Assembly (NCBI GenBank): GCA_019634715.1
Contig: JAHCAU010000022.1
Location: 1-58,203, forward strand
Origin: Lysobacter sp.
GTDB taxonomy: Bacteria > Pseudomonadota > Gammaproteobacteria > Xanthomonadales > Xanthomonadaceae
Direction: 5' to 3'
Length of the DNA stretch: 58,203 bases
Of this stretch, positions 17,079-25,733 are shown piece after piece; position 1 is the first letter of the stretch; each line of letters begins with the position of its first letter. Below the pieces are notes generated by a model. It had not been told where the DNA came from and made no database searches. It was given only the letters and a program-made list of their open reading frames with translations. A program made the translations under genes and the position numbers.

Positions 17079-17217
17079 TTGAATTCCTGTAGCTGCTTGA
17101 ACTGGCGGCCAAGGCTCCGAGCGCGAAGCCGGCGCTGGCATGACGATGACCACTGCAAGCCGCAGGGGTGAGGATTGGAACTCACCTCACCCCCGGGCAG
17201 GCGCGACTGCTGCCCGT

Positions 17218-17595
17218 TCAGGCCGCAGCCTTGAAAGGAGCATCGCTGTATTCGCAGTCCACGCCTTCCGCAAGCACGTTGATGTCCTCTCTCGCGTCCG
17301 TGGCGATGTTGATGATCGTGGCCAGCGCGTTCTGGATGTCGTCGTGGCTCACAGGGCCGAATTGGCCGTCGACGGTGGACAAGCCCACCCGGGCCAGCTT
17401 GGCGAGTGAAACGATTCCCCTGAATGCGCGCTGCGATGTCTCGTCCATGAGCGTGACAGTGCCTTGGAAGTCGTAAGCCTTCGTCTCCACCTGCAGGGCA
17501 ACGGCGACTTCGGCCTGAGTCAGGGCCGGAGCAGCCTGCCGAGCGCTCTTGCGAGCGGTCTTCTTGGTGGTCGTCTTGTTCGTTTTCTTGGTCAT
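17218..17595 (-). CDS. Hypothetical protein with a basic N-terminal tail
   Basis: A 125-residue protein. The first 25 residues are a Lys/Thr/Ala tail (MTKKTNKTTTKKTARKSAR) of histone-like character, suggesting nucleic-acid contact or a disordered tag. The folded part (VEVALQ.. to ..CEYSDAPF) is helical. The start at 17595 follows AGGAAAACGAG. No family is recognised. Its upstream region holds the three copies of a 12-base operator-like sequence. Confidence 0.65.
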   Translation of the reverse strand: MTKKTNKTTTKKTARKSARQAAPALTQAEVAVALQVETKAYDFQGTVTLMDETSQRAFRGIVSLAKLARVGLSTVDGQFGPVSHDDIQNALATIINIATDAREDINVLAEGVDCEYSDAPFKAAA

Positions 17596-17674
17596 CTCGT
17601 TTTCCTTTTCACTGGTGACGCCGCGATTCGGCGTGAAGATAGATTTCCATCGCGTGCGGGAAACCTTCAATTCG

Positions 17675-17728
17675 CCTGTGGGTATCATTTGCACGATACC
17701 TACAGGTAATCGCCTCCCTGTAGGTATC
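17675..17728. promoter_or_regulatory. Three copies of a 12-base operator-like sequence
   Basis: CCTGTGGGTATC (17675-17686), its inverse GATACCTACAGG (17695-17706) and CCTGTAGGTATC (17717-17728). The first two form an inverted pair with 8 bases between; the third repeats the first. They are in front of the 125-residue gene and reach the stop of the 62-residue gene. This spacing would suit a dimeric phage regulator such as the XRE protein at 25733-26374. Confidence 0.6.
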
Positions 17729-17915
17729 AATCCGAAGGGCATGCCGCGATCTTGTGGCGAAGCTGGTTGGCGCGCGCTGCCAACTTCAGCCGAGTCCGTG
17801 CAGCGGCGGGATCGGAAGCGGTGGTGGCGATGTCTGTCTTCACTGTCGCCAACTCGCGGGAGAGCTTGAGCCTTGCGACGGTGGGAGACGTGCCCGGTGC
17901 GCGGGCTTTCGACAT
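17727..17915 (-). CDS. Small helical protein after the terminase small subunit
   Basis: A 62-residue, Ala/Arg/Thr-rich helical protein (RLKLSRELATVKTDIATTAS). ATG 17915 has GAGG seven bases upstream and lies 8 bases after the stop of the terminase gene, so the two are in one operon. The family is unknown. Confidence 0.55.
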   Translation of the reverse strand: MSKARAPGTSPTVARLKLSRELATVKTDIATTASDPAAARTRLKLAARANQLRHKIAACPSD

Positions 17916-17922
17916 GCGCACC

Positions 17923-18987
17923 TCAGCTCTGATCCGTCCGTTCAATCAGGCCGCGCTCGGCCAGCACAGCCTGCTGTCTCTGGCGAGCCGCCTCCATGAT
18001 CGCGGTGAACTTCTCCGCAGTCTCCGTCACGATGGCCACGCTCACCGGCGTCTCCGCGACCTTGTTCAGACCCAAGTGGCTGGACAGGATCGAGAGCGAT
18101 GCCTGCTTCTGCAGCATCAAGACCTCGAAGCCGTCCTTGCTCTCCTTCACCCCGGAGAACAGCATCTTCGCAACAGGCGACAAGTGGCGCGTGTCCTTCC
18201 ACTTCACCACGGCGAGGCCGATGCCATGACACTCCGGGCAGTCGTCGTTCGGGCCACGCTTCGCCTCGTACCAGCCATCTGGCGGCACCTCAGGGAAGTC
18301 GCCGAGGAGCTTTTGCTCCGATTCCGACATTTTCTGCCATCGTTTCTGGAACTTTTCGCGCTCTCTTTGCCACGTCGACGGCGAGTGCTGGTAGGCGTGA
18401 TTCGTGCTCCAGCAGTACCGGCATGCGTGGATGCGATGCTCGGCCAACTCGTTCGGGTCGAACTCGATGATCGCGAGGTGGAACTTGACCAGCTCGTCGG
18501 CCTCGCGCCCCATCCGCTGCACGCGGTCGCGCATCGACGCCGCTATCGCCCGGTCGATCTTGTCCTCGTTCAGCAGATTACACCCTTGCTGTGCAGCCGA
18601 TTTCTCCGAGTAACCGGCCTGAATAGCTGCGGTTTTCGCGTCGAAGCACGTCAGATAAGCTCGGACGAAAAGCTCCTGTTTCGGCGTCAGATCATCGAAC
18701 GCGCCGAACTCGCTGAGGTCTTTCACCCCACTTGCTTCTATGGTTTCGCTGGCTTCCGCTGTAGGTTTCTTGCGCGTAACCTTCGCGAACGCGGTTTGGG
18801 CGGCCTTCTTGGACATCTTGATGGGCCGCTTCTTCCAGCCCTCCGCACTGGCTCTCTTCCGGACAGCCGGAGCCGATACCGGGAGCTGCATCGCGCGGAC
18901 GACCCAGTGGAAGCCTTCGCGCTCGTCGGTCTCCCAGCGGTTGCGTACCTGCAGCCACTTCTCGGGTGGCATCTTCGACGGTGCCAT
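17923..18987 (-). CDS. Terminase small subunit-like protein with CxxC insertion
   Basis: A 354-residue protein. Residues about 98-150 have the Terminase_2/XtmA pattern (LTPKQELFVRAYLTCFDAKTA, AGYSEKSAAQQGCNLLN), a helix-turn-helix that recognises the packaging site on phage DNA. Downstream, CRYC and CPEC with nearby histidines look like a zinc-binding insertion. The C-terminal 80 residues are helical and could contact the large subunit. No large terminase is present, so packaging would depend on a helper phage or this is a remnant. ATG 18987 has GGAG six bases upstream. Confidence 0.8.
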   Translation of the reverse strand: MAPSKMPPEKWLQVRNRWETDEREGFHWVVRAMQLPVSAPAVRKRASAEGWKKRPIKMSKKAAQTAFAKVTRKKPTAEASETIEASGVKDLSEFGAFDDLTPKQELFVRAYLTCFDAKTAAIQAGYSEKSAAQQGCNLLNEDKIDRAIAASMRDRVQRMGREADELVKFHLAIIEFDPNELAEHRIHACRYCWSTNHAYQHSPSTWQREREKFQKRWQKMSESEQKLLGDFPEVPPDGWYEAKRGPNDDCPECHGIGLAVVKWKDTRHLSPVAKMLFSGVKESKDGFEVLMLQKQASLSILSSHLGLNKVAETPVSVAIVTETAEKFTAIMEAARQRQQAVLAERGLIERTDQS

Positions 18988-18990
18988 ACG

Positions 18991-19101
18991 TTACTCCGCC
19001 TGCTTTGTGACGAGCAGCGGGGCATGCTCGGTGGTTCGGGTCAGGTGGCAGCATGCGGCGCACGCATGTGGAGACTGAGGTGCTTTCTTCTTGATGGTCA
19101 T
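18991..19101 (-). CDS. Very small ORF (36 residues) with paired cysteines
   Basis: Reads MTIKKKAPQSPHACAACCHLTR and ends LLVTKQAE. The CxxCC/H cluster might bind metal. Its stop lies four bases before the terminase start and overlaps that gene's ribosome site, suggesting coupling. It has no clear ribosome site of its own, so it may be a chance frame. Confidence 0.4.
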   Translation of the reverse strand: MTIKKKAPQSPHACAACCHLTRTTEHAPLLVTKQAE

Positions 19102-19155
19102 GTCTGGCGATTCGCTGTGAAGGTTGGAGCCGCGTGAAGTCTTAGCTGATCCGAG

Positions 19156-22104
19156 CTACAAGCGGCTGAGTCCGCCGGTGGCGATGTGAGCGATGCCGCG
19201 ATCCCTCACGTCCTGCCCGGCATCCGGGTTCGGCATCTGCACCGAAATGGGCTTGGCGGCCGGCGCGCTGCCGAGCGGAACCTGAAGTTTCGGCGCGTCC
19301 GGAATGGTGGGGGAAACCGGTGGCGGCGGCGGCACCGGCGCCTTGGTCGTCGCAACCACCGGAGCCGCAGGGGCACGGGTTGCTGCGCTGGCGCCGACCG
19401 TGAATACCCCAGAGAACTGCGCGTCCCTTCCCGCCAAGTCGTCGTAGTAGTCGCGCGCTGATGTGCCGTTGGCGTCCTGCCTCCCAGTCCTGCCGGCCGC
19501 AACAGCGCGCGCGCCGCCGATGCCGGCGATGTGCCGCGCTTTCAGCAAGCCGGCAATTTGCGCCTGAGTGTGCGACTTCGTGATCGTGCCGTCGTTCACG
19601 AGCTGCTGGTAGGCCAGATTGGAATTCGTGCGAAACGCCCTGTCTTGGATGTCCGCGCTCGCGAGGTACTGAGCCCGCGACAGGCCGTTGTTCCAGTTCG
19701 CGTTGTTGCTCAGGAAGCGGGTCATGCCACCGGAGGCGCCCCACTTGTATTCGTTGGTGAAGCCGTCCCGCTTCATAGCGGCCTTGACCGCTTCGGACCC
19801 GCCACGGATGAGGCCGGCGTCAGCCAGCCAGCCGGCGCCGGCTTGGTATCGGCCGAGGTAGCCTGCCGAGTTCACCACGCCGAGCTTGCCACCAGCGCTT
19901 TCGGTCAGTGCTGTCGAGGCGACCAACTCGCGAGTGTGGGCATCGTCCAGACCGCTGATGTTCCCTTGCTTGTAGTCGGCGGCCGTCTGCAGCGCGCGCT
20001 CGTGGGCGACCCGATCACGGATGCCCTTGGGCACCCGGGCCTTGGCATATTCGACCGCGCCGTCCCATGCCCTTCCGGCCATGTCCTTTGCGCCCTCGAC
20101 CGCAGCGCCAGCAGCTTCCTTCGTCCGCTGAGCGGTCGCTGTCGCGGCGTCCGCCACCGCGTTTGCAGCCCTCTCCGCTGCTCGAATCGCGTCCCCAAGA
20201 ACGGGGACGCCCTTCAGCGCATTGAGCACCGTCTTCAGGTTGCCCACGAAGGTGTCGAAGACACCGGTCACGTTATCGACGAAAGCCGTCCACCTCTCCG
20301 TGATCCACTTTCCGACGCCAGCGAACACCGCCTTGGCGCCATCGAACAAGGCGCTCGCGCCATCCCTGATCCAATCCCATGTCGCCAGCGCCCAAACCTT
20401 GATTTCGCTGAACACCGGGGCCAGCGGCGCCATGAAGGCGCTGAACTTTGATCCGATCAGCTCGCCGAGGTTTCCGCCAAGCCAGTCGCCCACCACCGCG
20501 CCGAGCACGCCGCCGATGACGGTCCCGATGCCCGGGGCGATGGCGGTGCCGAGCGCAGCACCGAGCGCAGCACCGCCGAGGCTGCCGGCCACACCGCCCC
20601 AGTTCTTGCCCTGCGCCGCATTCTTCTGGTCGCGTGAAAGCGTTTCGTCCTTCTCGATGCCGGCGCTGCCAGCGACACCCAAGCCCAGGGCGAGCAGCGA
20701 GCCGACGACAGGTACTTTCGTGAGGACTCGCCCCAGCGGCCGCATGGCCCGGCCAGCGTTGCGCATGAAGACGCGCCCAGTACGCAGCGCGCGGTTGGCG
20801 CGAAAGCCTTGCGCAGCCCTACCCCAGCGCGGGGCTGCGGCCCTCGCACCGGCCCCTGCGGCTGCGGCTGTGGCCGCGCCACCCGCCGCCCCGCCGGCAC
20901 CAGTTGCAGGCACAACGGCAGCGGAACGCGCACCGCCAAGCATGCGGGTCAGGCCGGCCAGCGCCGGGCCGATCAGCGGAACGCCTGCGAGCCTCGCCGA
21001 CAGGCCGGCCAGCGCGGAAAGCAACGGGGTCAGCAGCGGTGCAAGAAGCGAGCCGAAGAATCCGGAGCCGCGATTGTCGTGCCCCGCCTCTTCGATGGCC
21101 TCGCCGATGGCGATCAGTCGCCGACGGGTGAACACGAAGAAAGGGTGCGAGATTTCGAGCTGTCTCCGGGTATGGCCTTCGATCCTCTCCAAGTTCGAGT
21201 CCATTCGGCGGTCGCGCAGCCACTCGATTACCGAGGGAATGAAGGTGGTGAATATCGGCAGGACACGCATGAAAATGCCGTCGCCCTTCGGGGCCTTCAC
21301 CTTCTTGTCGAGACTCCGGAGATGAGCTTCGACCGCCTGCAGCGTCATTGCCGGGGCCGTCGACACGTTCGCTGCGGACCCACGCAGCCAGTTCATGCCC
21401 CCGCCCTCTCTGCGGGCCAGCGCGGTGTCGTTGCGTACAGGGTCGCCGCCGGTGATCCGGGTCTGGCTGTCAGCGCCATCCCTGCGACCTCCATCGCGCA
21501 TCGCTGCGCGCTCGCGAGCCCTCTCGAATCCGCTCTGCTCGCCAGCTTGCTCGCTTCGATTGTCGCCGCCACGATCTGGCCATGCCGGGTTCTTCCATCC
21601 CGTGAGAGCCTTGAGGATGCGCTTGAGCCAACTCTCCTGCCGCTCCGCCGAATTGCCGCCACGCAACGCGGCCCATCCGCGCTTCAGTGGTTCAGCGATT
21701 TCGCTGAATGCCTTCACCGAAGCATCCGACTCGCCATTCACGACACCCTTTGCGGCCTCGGTCGCGGCGACAGCGACGCGGCCCGGCATACCGATGCCGT
21801 CCCGCTGAAGCCCTTCCGTCGTGGCTGAGGCTGGCTTGATTCGCGCGGAGCCTCGGCCATAAGGCGTAGCGATGTGCTGACCAGAACCCACGGCCACGAC
21901 CGGCGCAGGATCGAACTCACGACTGGGTCTTCGGCTCGAAGGTGTGACAGCCGGGCGGCCGTCGACGGACCGGTCCCGCCGCGCCACGAGCGTGCGGCGA
22001 ATGGCTCGAACGTCGTTCAGGATTCCGGCCATTTCCTCGCGGAAACCCGATAGCTCTACCGGCGTTCCGATCAGGAAGCCTTGGGCGTCAGAATTCAAGG
22101 CCAT
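19156..22104 (-). CDS. Large virion/tape-measure-like protein with a lytic domain
   Basis: A 982-residue protein. The N-terminal 300 residues are charged and partly disordered. The middle (about 320-560) has several Ala/Gly-rich hydrophobic segments (LLAPLLTPLLSALAGLSA, GSLGGAALGAALGTAIAPGI) as in tape-measure proteins. Residues about 700-900 resemble a tail lysozyme or transglycosylase with a candidate catalytic glutamate in ALTESAGG and a GYLGRYQAGAGWL motif. A Pro-rich C terminus follows. It would be injected or line a tail and cut peptidoglycan at infection. The start overlaps the upstream stop by one base and has GGAG. It is unusual in an element with no visible tail tube or sheath genes. 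Confidence 0.7.
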   Translation of the reverse strand: MALNSDAQGFLIGTPVELSGFREEMAGILNDVRAIRRTLVARRDRSVDGRPAVTPSSRRPSREFDPAPVVAVGSGQHIATPYGRGSARIKPASATTEGLQRDGIGMPGRVAVAATEAAKGVVNGESDASVKAFSEIAEPLKRGWAALRGGNSAERQESWLKRILKALTGWKNPAWPDRGGDNRSEQAGEQSGFERARERAAMRDGGRRDGADSQTRITGGDPVRNDTALARREGGGMNWLRGSAANVSTAPAMTLQAVEAHLRSLDKKVKAPKGDGIFMRVLPIFTTFIPSVIEWLRDRRMDSNLERIEGHTRRQLEISHPFFVFTRRRLIAIGEAIEEAGHDNRGSGFFGSLLAPLLTPLLSALAGLSARLAGVPLIGPALAGLTRMLGGARSAAVVPATGAGGAAGGAATAAAAGAGARAAAPRWGRAAQGFRANRALRTGRVFMRNAGRAMRPLGRVLTKVPVVGSLLALGLGVAGSAGIEKDETLSRDQKNAAQGKNWGGVAGSLGGAALGAALGTAIAPGIGTVIGGVLGAVVGDWLGGNLGELIGSKFSAFMAPLAPVFSEIKVWALATWDWIRDGASALFDGAKAVFAGVGKWITERWTAFVDNVTGVFDTFVGNLKTVLNALKGVPVLGDAIRAAERAANAVADAATATAQRTKEAAGAAVEGAKDMAGRAWDGAVEYAKARVPKGIRDRVAHERALQTAADYKQGNISGLDDAHTRELVASTALTESAGGKLGVVNSAGYLGRYQAGAGWLADAGLIRGGSEAVKAAMKRDGFTNEYKWGASGGMTRFLSNNANWNNGLSRAQYLASADIQDRAFRTNSNLAYQQLVNDGTITKSHTQAQIAGLLKARHIAGIGGARAVAAGRTGRQDANGTSARDYYDDLAGRDAQFSGVFTVGASAATRAPAAPVVATTKAPVPPPPPVSPTIPDAPKLQVPLGSAPAAKPISVQMPNPDAGQDVRDRGIAHIATGGLSRL

Positions 22105-22889
22105 CAGGGTGCTCCATTGCTTGCACTCGCCACGGACCAATTCCCGATTTCACTGTCCGGCGCATAGTCGGGCTGTTCGTACTGGGTTCCGGCGATGAGA
22201 TTCACGACGGGATAGCCCGCCGGGTCCGTGGTGCCGGGAACGCCCTGCCCGTCGTTCGCGTCCCCGAGCTTAGGAGCATCGATCAGCGGGACGGTTGCCC
22301 TGAGCACGATGTCGATGGCGAGCATCGTCAGATTCTTGGCCCCGCTTGGGACGGCAATCGCCTGCACATCCGGGCTCTCGATCTGCACCGGCCAGTTCAG
22401 TTCCTCGCCCGCGAAAGAGAACGGCGCCTTGAATCGGCGGCCCGCCGCCGAGTCGAGATGCAGGGCGAACTGAGCCGCCAGCGAGCGTGCCGTCGGCTCA
22501 TCCATGGCGGCGATCACCACCTGCGCACGGATGTCCGCTGCAATGGTACGCAGCTTGAAGTTGCGGCCCTTCTCGTCTCCGGGCAGCGCGATATCCACCC
22601 TGTCGCCGATCTGGCGCGTGAAGTCTCGGCCCGAGGGCACGTAGTCCTTGGCCATCGCCACGAACATGATCGGCATCGAGAACGGCTTGGTAGGCCCGGG
22701 CTCGATGTTGTCCCGCGCATAGAGACTCAGCATCTCCTCGGCCGCGTCGACCATCCGTCCCGGCGCCCACATGATGGCCTTTCCAGCGCCGCGCGTGACG
22801 AACTCTTCAAGCGGCCGAGTAGTGGCGATCAGGTCAGCGTAGAAGCACGCCATGTAACGGCCGAAGCCTGCCTTCACTGGTTCAAACAT
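22104..22889 (-). CDS. Phage structural protein, 261 residues (unassigned)
   Basis: A soluble protein beginning MFEPVKAGFGRYMACFYADL. The middle (FTRQIGDRVDIALPGDEKG) is beta-rich, and the end is Gly/Asp-rich. It couples by one-base overlaps to the gene before and the gene after, so all three are made together with the large lytic protein. It is probably a tail or baseplate component, by position; I cannot assign a family. Confidence 0.6.
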   Translation of the reverse strand: MFEPVKAGFGRYMACFYADLIATTRPLEEFVTRGAGKAIMWAPGRMVDAAEEMLSLYARDNIEPGPTKPFSMPIMFVAMAKDYVPSGRDFTRQIGDRVDIALPGDEKGRNFKLRTIAADIRAQVVIAAMDEPTARSLAAQFALHLDSAAGRRFKAPFSFAGEELNWPVQIESPDVQAIAVPSGAKNLTMLAIDIVLRATVPLIDAPKLGDANDGQGVPGTTDPAGYPVVNLIAGTQYEQPDYAPDSEIGNWSVASASNGAP

Positions 22890-23713
22890 CAGCCACCCCC
22901 CATCCGCTTCCAGTCGGCGCGATCCAGAGCTGTGAGGGTGCAGAGAGTCATCGGCACCAGCAGTTCGACATAACGACCGTCGCTGTCGATTGGCGAGCTG
23001 ATCGGCTGGCCAATCGATTCGATGACGAGTGGCGCATAGGTTCTGCCCTTGTACGTCATCGCGATCTTGGATGGCGCTTTCGACGGGGCCAGAACGTCAA
23101 CGATCGAGGCGGAACCACCGGCGGCGTAATCCGCCGCGCGCGACAGGATCGGCCCAAGCTCGCTGAGCTTCTCTGGCAATGCCCACGCCATGAGCTGGTT
23201 GAATGGCGCCTCGACTTCCTTGGCGGGGTCTTTCCATGCACGGAACAGGGCGGTGATCTGAAACTTGATCGGGGGCATTCCTGCGAAGACCTGCATCGAG
23301 TTCAAGCGGGTGATGCCGGTTCGCCCCTCCAACCCTCGGGCTGCTGCCATGGCTTGGCTCCTCACGCTCTCGATCAGCGGGTTAGCACCGGCAGCGCCAA
23401 CCTTTTCTGCGCCGACCTTGGCAGCCAGCCCCATCGCATCGATCACGGGTTGAATTGCACCGGATTGCAGCATCGCCATCAGCGCCGGCATGTTCGATTC
23501 CGGCCCTGAGTTCTCGAACGGACTCTGCCAGTTCAGCGTTGCCTCAAGGTTCGATTCCGTCAGCGGAGCGACCACGGTCACGCCATCGGGAACCGCAAGC
23601 CAAGGCCCGTTGCTTTCCTGTCGTTGCAATTCGTAGAACTTCGCGATGAGGTGCGGAGACAGCCCGCTCCATTCGGAGCCCAACGTCTGCGAAGCTTGGC
23701 TCGGAGCACTCAC
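22889..23713 (-). CDS. Phage structural protein, 274 residues (unassigned), GTG start
   Basis: Begins at GTG 23713 (reads VSAPSQASQ) with GGGAG six bases upstream and a four-base overlap with the stop of the previous gene. The segment PPIKFQITALFRAWKDPAKEVEAPFNQLMAW is typical of virion proteins that sit on a baseplate or tail hub, but I cannot name the family. It is followed by a one-base overlap with the 261-residue gene. Confidence 0.6.
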   Translation of the reverse strand: MSAPSQASQTLGSEWSGLSPHLIAKFYELQRQESNGPWLAVPDGVTVVAPLTESNLEATLNWQSPFENSGPESNMPALMAMLQSGAIQPVIDAMGLAAKVGAEKVGAAGANPLIESVRSQAMAAARGLEGRTGITRLNSMQVFAGMPPIKFQITALFRAWKDPAKEVEAPFNQLMAWALPEKLSELGPILSRAADYAAGGSASIVDVLAPSKAPSKIAMTYKGRTYAPLVIESIGQPISSPIDSDGRYVELLVPMTLCTLTALDRADWKRMGGG

Positions 23714-23922
23714 GGCTGACTCCCGGCCGGTTTCGTCGCATAGGCGAGGATGACTTCGGCAGCCCGCACTCGATCCGCTTCCGGTGCCCGTTCGTTATTC
23801 GCGATATCGACGAGCACCTTGACGCACTCAAGCGAGTGCCGAGACGCCAAAACGCGGACACCCCTGACTCCCACGGGCCTGCCACCGCGATTCTTGCTGC
23901 CGTCTCCGATCTGCGAATCCAT
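23710..23922 (-). CDS. Small helical phage protein, 70 residues
   Basis: MDSQIGDGSKNRGGRPVGVRG is followed by a helical pair HSLECVKVLVDIANNERAP and ADRVRAAEVILAYATKP. ATG 23922 has GAGGA six bases upstream. HEAT-like two-helix proteins of this kind are common beside packaging or head genes; the role is unknown. Confidence 0.6.
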   Translation of the reverse strand: MDSQIGDGSKNRGGRPVGVRGVRVLASRHSLECVKVLVDIANNERAPEADRVRAAEVILAYATKPAGSQP

Positions 23923-23945
23923 CGTGGTCCTCACAAGCATGAGCT

Positions 23946-24524
23946 TCAGGCGGCGTCGCGCACTTCGCCGGTGAAGCCTTCCGGGAGATGCACTGGATCG
24001 CGACTCTGGAGGAAGCGCTCCAGCTGATCCTGCTCGGCGAGCAGCTTCGTTCGCTCCGCTTGCATTTCGCTCGGGTCGAAAGGCGCGGCGACGCGGTCGA
24101 GTTCGGCGTCTTTCAGTCCCTCTTTTCTCAGCCGCTCACGCCTGCCGTTCTGATTGGCCTCGGCGCAGCGCATGCGGCCAGCGATACTCTGCAGGGTGCC
24201 CTCGATTTCGAGGGATCGATGCGCGGCTGCCGCAATCAGGGGGGCGATGCGATCCCGCTCGGCCTGCAGCGCCGCCTGAAGCTCTTCGCTGCCGGTAGAC
24301 AAGGCGCGAAGCAAGTCGGCCACACCCGCCTTCAGCGTATGGACGGCGACTGCTGCCGGCTCGCCGGGTGAGATGGACATGGCGAGAGCAACGATGGACG
24401 CAGCTTTCAGGTTGGGGAGCGCTTTCAACACATCACGGCGGATGGAATCGGCTTCATCGATCACGCCAGCACGGGCGAGGCGCATTTGCTCGGCACCGTC
24501 GATCTTGGGGAGGGGGTTCTTCAT
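23946..24524 (-). CDS. Coiled-coil phage protein, 192 residues (unassigned)
   Basis: Starts MKNPLPKIDGAEQMRLARAG. The first half has an Ala-rich hydrophobic stretch (AASIVALAMSISPGEPAAVAV). The second half is highly charged and predicted as coiled coil (GRRERLRKEGLKDAELD, AERTKLLAEQDQLERFLQS). Such proteins are typical of scaffold or head-tail adaptor roles, but no motif proves it. The start codon is ATG at 24524. Confidence 0.6.
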   Translation of the reverse strand: MKNPLPKIDGAEQMRLARAGVIDEADSIRRDVLKALPNLKAASIVALAMSISPGEPAAVAVHTLKAGVADLLRALSTGSEELQAALQAERDRIAPLIAAAAHRSLEIEGTLQSIAGRMRCAEANQNGRRERLRKEGLKDAELDRVAAPFDPSEMQAERTKLLAEQDQLERFLQSRDPVHLPEGFTGEVRDAA

Positions 24525-24605
24525 CGGGCTGCGTCCTATGTGTATGCGGGTAGTTTCCGCAACTCAGAACGGGGTTTCTCTCGGGTTTTTCCGAAAATTC
24601 GCGCC

Positions 24606-25733
24606 CTAGTTCCGCCCAAGCAATCGATGCACATCGACCTCGTTCATGTTGAACTGCTTGGCGAACATCGCCACTGCTTCCTGCTGTCCGCTGGTGAGCC
24701 TGCGAGTAGCTGGCGCGATCCTATTCGGAGGCCGTTCGATGGCGGCGACAGTAGCGGCTGCAATCACGGAGCGACGCGCACGAGCAGCACGGGCGATGGC
24801 CTTACGCTGCTCCGTGGTCTGAATCTCCCGGGGCTTCGCTGCCTGCTTTGCCGCCAGTGCATCCGCTTCCGCCTGCGTGGCTGCGAGACTGACTCGACTC
24901 TCAATGTTGGCTTGCGCCTTGGCCATCGTGCGTTCGAGGAACGACAAGATGCTCGCCGAGGACTGCAGTTCGGCCATGACGCGCAGAACGTGCTTGCAGG
25001 CAATCCCTCGCAGATTCGGGTTCCGTATCTTGGGATAGCCGGTTTCGTCTCGACCGGCGTTGAAACCGCCGATGGTGGCGACGTAGCGGAAGAAGTAGCG
25101 GTGCCTCTCACAGTCGCAATCGAAGGCTAGGTAGCCCTTCCGTAGCGCATCCGCCGCCTGCTTCGCGGTCCTTGCCCGCTCCGCGCGCGCCTTGTCCGGG
25201 TCGAGCGGCGCAGCAGCCAAGATACGGAGCTGTTCGCCATATCCGTGCAGCCGGACGATGACGGTGTGACGGGACACCTTCGAGCCGGGACCGGCGTCGG
25301 TGAGGAACCGCACGTCGAGGCTGTGCCGCGACTGCGCCGGCACGCTTGCTGCGATGGGGGCTGCCATCTTGATCTGCTCACGGGCTCGGCCAAGGTCGCC
25401 GATGTCGCCCGCTCTGGACAGCAGTGGCCCGGAGCTGGCGATGTCGATGATCTGTCGTGCGGTGATACCGGAAGCGCTCAGCCTGCCGACGGTCTGCATG
25501 TTCCGCCGGAAGCTGGCGAGGTCTTCGTGCGTCAGGGGACGGATACCGCCCCCGAGCGTTGTCATCAGCACACGGCCGGCATCGTATTGGCCGCGAACGT
25601 CGCTTGGATTGAGGATGATGCTGCCAGCCGCCTTACCAGCGGCCTCGCGCTCGCGGCGATCACGCTCAAACCGACGCTTCGCCTCGGCAGCGCTGCCGCT
25701 GAGGCGGCCAAGTGGAGATTTTTTCCTCGCCAT
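24606..25733 (-). CDS. Phage-element protein with a SWIM-like zinc motif, 375 residues
   Basis: An N-terminal basic region is followed by a domain with FDCDCERHRYFFR and GIACKHVLRVM. The C-x-C...C-K-H order is the SWIM zinc-finger pattern, which binds DNA or protein. The last third is Ala/Arg-rich, ending in a short helix-turn-helix-like segment (EAVAMFAKQFNMNEVDVHRLL). The start is taken as ATG 25733, coupled (TGATG) to the XRE gene's stop; a GTG at 25736 is also in frame. No family name is recognised. Confidence 0.65.
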   Translation of the reverse strand: MARKKSPLGRLSGSAAEAKRRFERDRREREAAGKAAGSIILNPSDVRGQYDAGRVLMTTLGGGIRPLTHEDLASFRRNMQTVGRLSASGITARQIIDIASSGPLLSRAGDIGDLGRAREQIKMAAPIAASVPAQSRHSLDVRFLTDAGPGSKVSRHTVIVRLHGYGEQLRILAAAPLDPDKARAERARTAKQAADALRKGYLAFDCDCERHRYFFRYVATIGGFNAGRDETGYPKIRNPNLRGIACKHVLRVMAELQSSASILSFLERTMAKAQANIESRVSLAATQAEADALAAKQAAKPREIQTTEQRKAIARAARARRSVIAAATVAAIERPPNRIAPATRRLTSGQQEAVAMFAKQFNMNEVDVHRLLGRN

